Shown piece after piece: positions 63,229 to 64,000 of a DNA stretch of 64,000 bases (positions within the stretch are counted from its first letter, which is position 1; every line of letters starts with the position of its first letter). The stretch comes from JAVVXB01 sp036651815. Lineage in GTDB: Bacteria; Bacillota; Clostridia; Christensenellales; CAG-138. The notes beneath the pieces are model-generated. The model ran no database searches. It had not been told where the DNA came from and was given only the letters and a program-made list of their open reading frames with translations. The DNA lies in the NCBI GenBank assembly GCA_036651815.1, contig JAVVXB010000003.1, positions 1 through 64,000 of the forward strand, written 5' to 3'. A program made the translations under genes and the position numbers.

Positions 63229-64000
63229 ACAATCCTCCCGCGGCCGCAGCATCGGCGCGGGATTTCTCTATTTTGGCGTCTATCTGGCCGCACAGTTTAT
63301 CGTATTGGTGCCGTTTGTGATGTATCGATTGGTGACCGAAATATTGGCGTTGGGGATCAATGATCCAAATGCGTGGCTTTCGGCGGTTGAAGCGATTAGA
63401 AATGACACAGTACTAATTTCCGGAGTGACAAATTTGGTACTGTTGATGGTGGTTTGGCTTATTTTTGCTGTGCGCAAAAAACCGATATTGGCAAGCGTCG
63501 GGATAACGCCCGTTTCATTTTCCCGACTTGCACTGCTACTGCCGCTGGGCTTCACGCTCAACTGCTTTCTTTCCTTGGCGCTGGGTTTGCTGCCCACATC
63601 ACTCATGGAGGGGTATAATACCGCCACAGAAGTTGTGGCCGGCAACACTGATTTGCTTGCCATTCTCATGGTTGCGTTGATTGCTCCGCTGACCGAGGAG
63701 GTCGTGTTCCGGGGATTGCTGTATTCCAGATTTCGGCAGGGTATGCCTAAGTGGGCCGCGATGCTTGTATCCAGCGCCCTGTTTGGCGCGCTGCACGGGC
63801 AGATTGTGTGGATGCTCTATGCGTTTTGCTTTGGCATGCTGCTTTGCCTTATTACGGACTGGTATGGATCACTGCTGGGAAGCATCGTGCTGCATTTTGC
63901 ATTCAATTTCAGCAGCTATTTGGTTGCGCAAATGAAAAGCGTACCCGTCATCATTCTGCTGATTGTCACGGGTGTGCTAAGCTTCCAACTGCTGCATATC
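63215..64000 (+). CDS. CPBP family intramembrane metalloprotease (partial at window end)
   Basis: At least 262 residues, open to the window edge with no stop. Several membrane segments; APLTEEVVFRGLLYSRFR carries the Glu-Glu-x3-Arg catalytic motif, ALFGALHGQIVWMLYAFCFGM the conserved histidine, and GSIVLHFAFNF the second histidine with Asn. This is the CPBP (CAAX protease/bacteriocin-processing, Abi) family; the substrate is unknown. The ATG at 63215 has AAAGGAAG upstream and overlaps the end of the YhaM-like gene, implying one operon. Confidence 0.88.
   Translation, partial: MEITEQSSRGRSIGAGFLYFGVYLAAQFIVLVPFVMYRLVTEILALGINDPNAWLSAVEAIRNDTVLISGVTNLVLLMVVWLIFAVRKKPILASVGITPVSFSRLALLLPLGFTLNCFLSLALGLLPTSLMEGYNTATEVVAGNTDLLAILMVALIAPLTEEVVFRGLLYSRFRQGMPKWAAMLVSSALFGALHGQIVWMLYAFCFGMLLCLITDWYGSLLGSIVLHFAFNFSSYLVAQMKSVPVIILLIVTGVLSFQLLHI

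Noticed and set aside
1..64000. CRISPR arrays, insertion sequences, prophage, tRNA or rRNA genes
   Set aside because: I looked for regularly spaced repeats, transposase motifs, phage gene clusters and tRNA T-loop patterns and saw none that could be supported.

Overview
The window looks like a piece of the replication-origin region of an endospore-forming, low-to-mid GC member of the Firmicutes, most likely class Clostridia. The evidence is a complete spo0A, dnaA followed by a recognisable oriC and dnaN, a soj/spo0J-type parAB locus with two perfect parS sites, a CIRCE operator, a T-box leader on ileS, the addAB recombination nuclease instead of recBCD, an Nfn-type flavin transhydrogenase, and a SpoIID/M23 gene pair. 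I see no rRNA or tRNA gene, no CRISPR array, no intact insertion sequence and no prophage. Species or family cannot be fixed from the sequence alone.

Layout. 0-3.1 kb: murA, then spo0A, followed by about 640 bp of non-coding DNA holding a compact cluster of DnaA boxes. 3.1-9.6 kb: a small cysteine protein plus cyclase operon, nfnAB, a stand-alone CofE-like gene, a CIRCE-controlled small heat-shock gene and a DUF554 membrane protein. 9.8-16.4 kb: ileS with its T-box, then argS-serS. 16.6-20.8 kb: a minus-strand group with two signal peptidases, DUF951 and an alpha/beta hydrolase. 21-27.2 kb: dnaA, oriC with a DnaA-trio, dnaN, twin parS, parA, parB, a family 2 glycosyltransferase and a lipoprotein, closed by a clear terminator. 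27.2-34.2 kb: an iron alcohol dehydrogenase, glnS, gltX, ychF and tcdA. 34.2-40.3 kb: a protein with two tandem RluA pseudouridine synthase domains, an rRNA-methyltransferase-like gene, a YbhN/AglD-like membrane protein, an unknown zinc-finger-like membrane protein, and a DUF4190-lgt pair under a strong palindromic operator. 40.8-50.7 kb: rqcP-ispDF and ispE flanking the thpR-addB-addA operon. 50.8-57.2 kb: a SpoIID/LytB-SH3b protein, an M23 peptidase, rsmG and a GT-C-like membrane protein. 58-64 kb: pckA, mnmG, a YhaM-like HD nuclease and a CPBP protease cut by the window edge.

Most genes are housekeeping: replication and segregation, five aminoacyl-tRNA synthetases, tRNA/rRNA modification, isoprenoid precursor synthesis by the MEP pathway, lipoprotein and signal-peptide processing, and double-strand-break repair. 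The parts most worth following up are the DnaA-box cluster beside spo0A (18 kb from the DnaA-trio origin), the tandem RluA fusion, the SpoIID domain interrupted by a Pro/Thr-rich insert, the repeated leaderless promoter geometry in front of ispE and the YbhN-like gene, the operator in front of DUF4190-lgt, and the glycosyltransferase/lipoprotein pair attached to parAB. I did not find a convincing wholly new multi-gene system.
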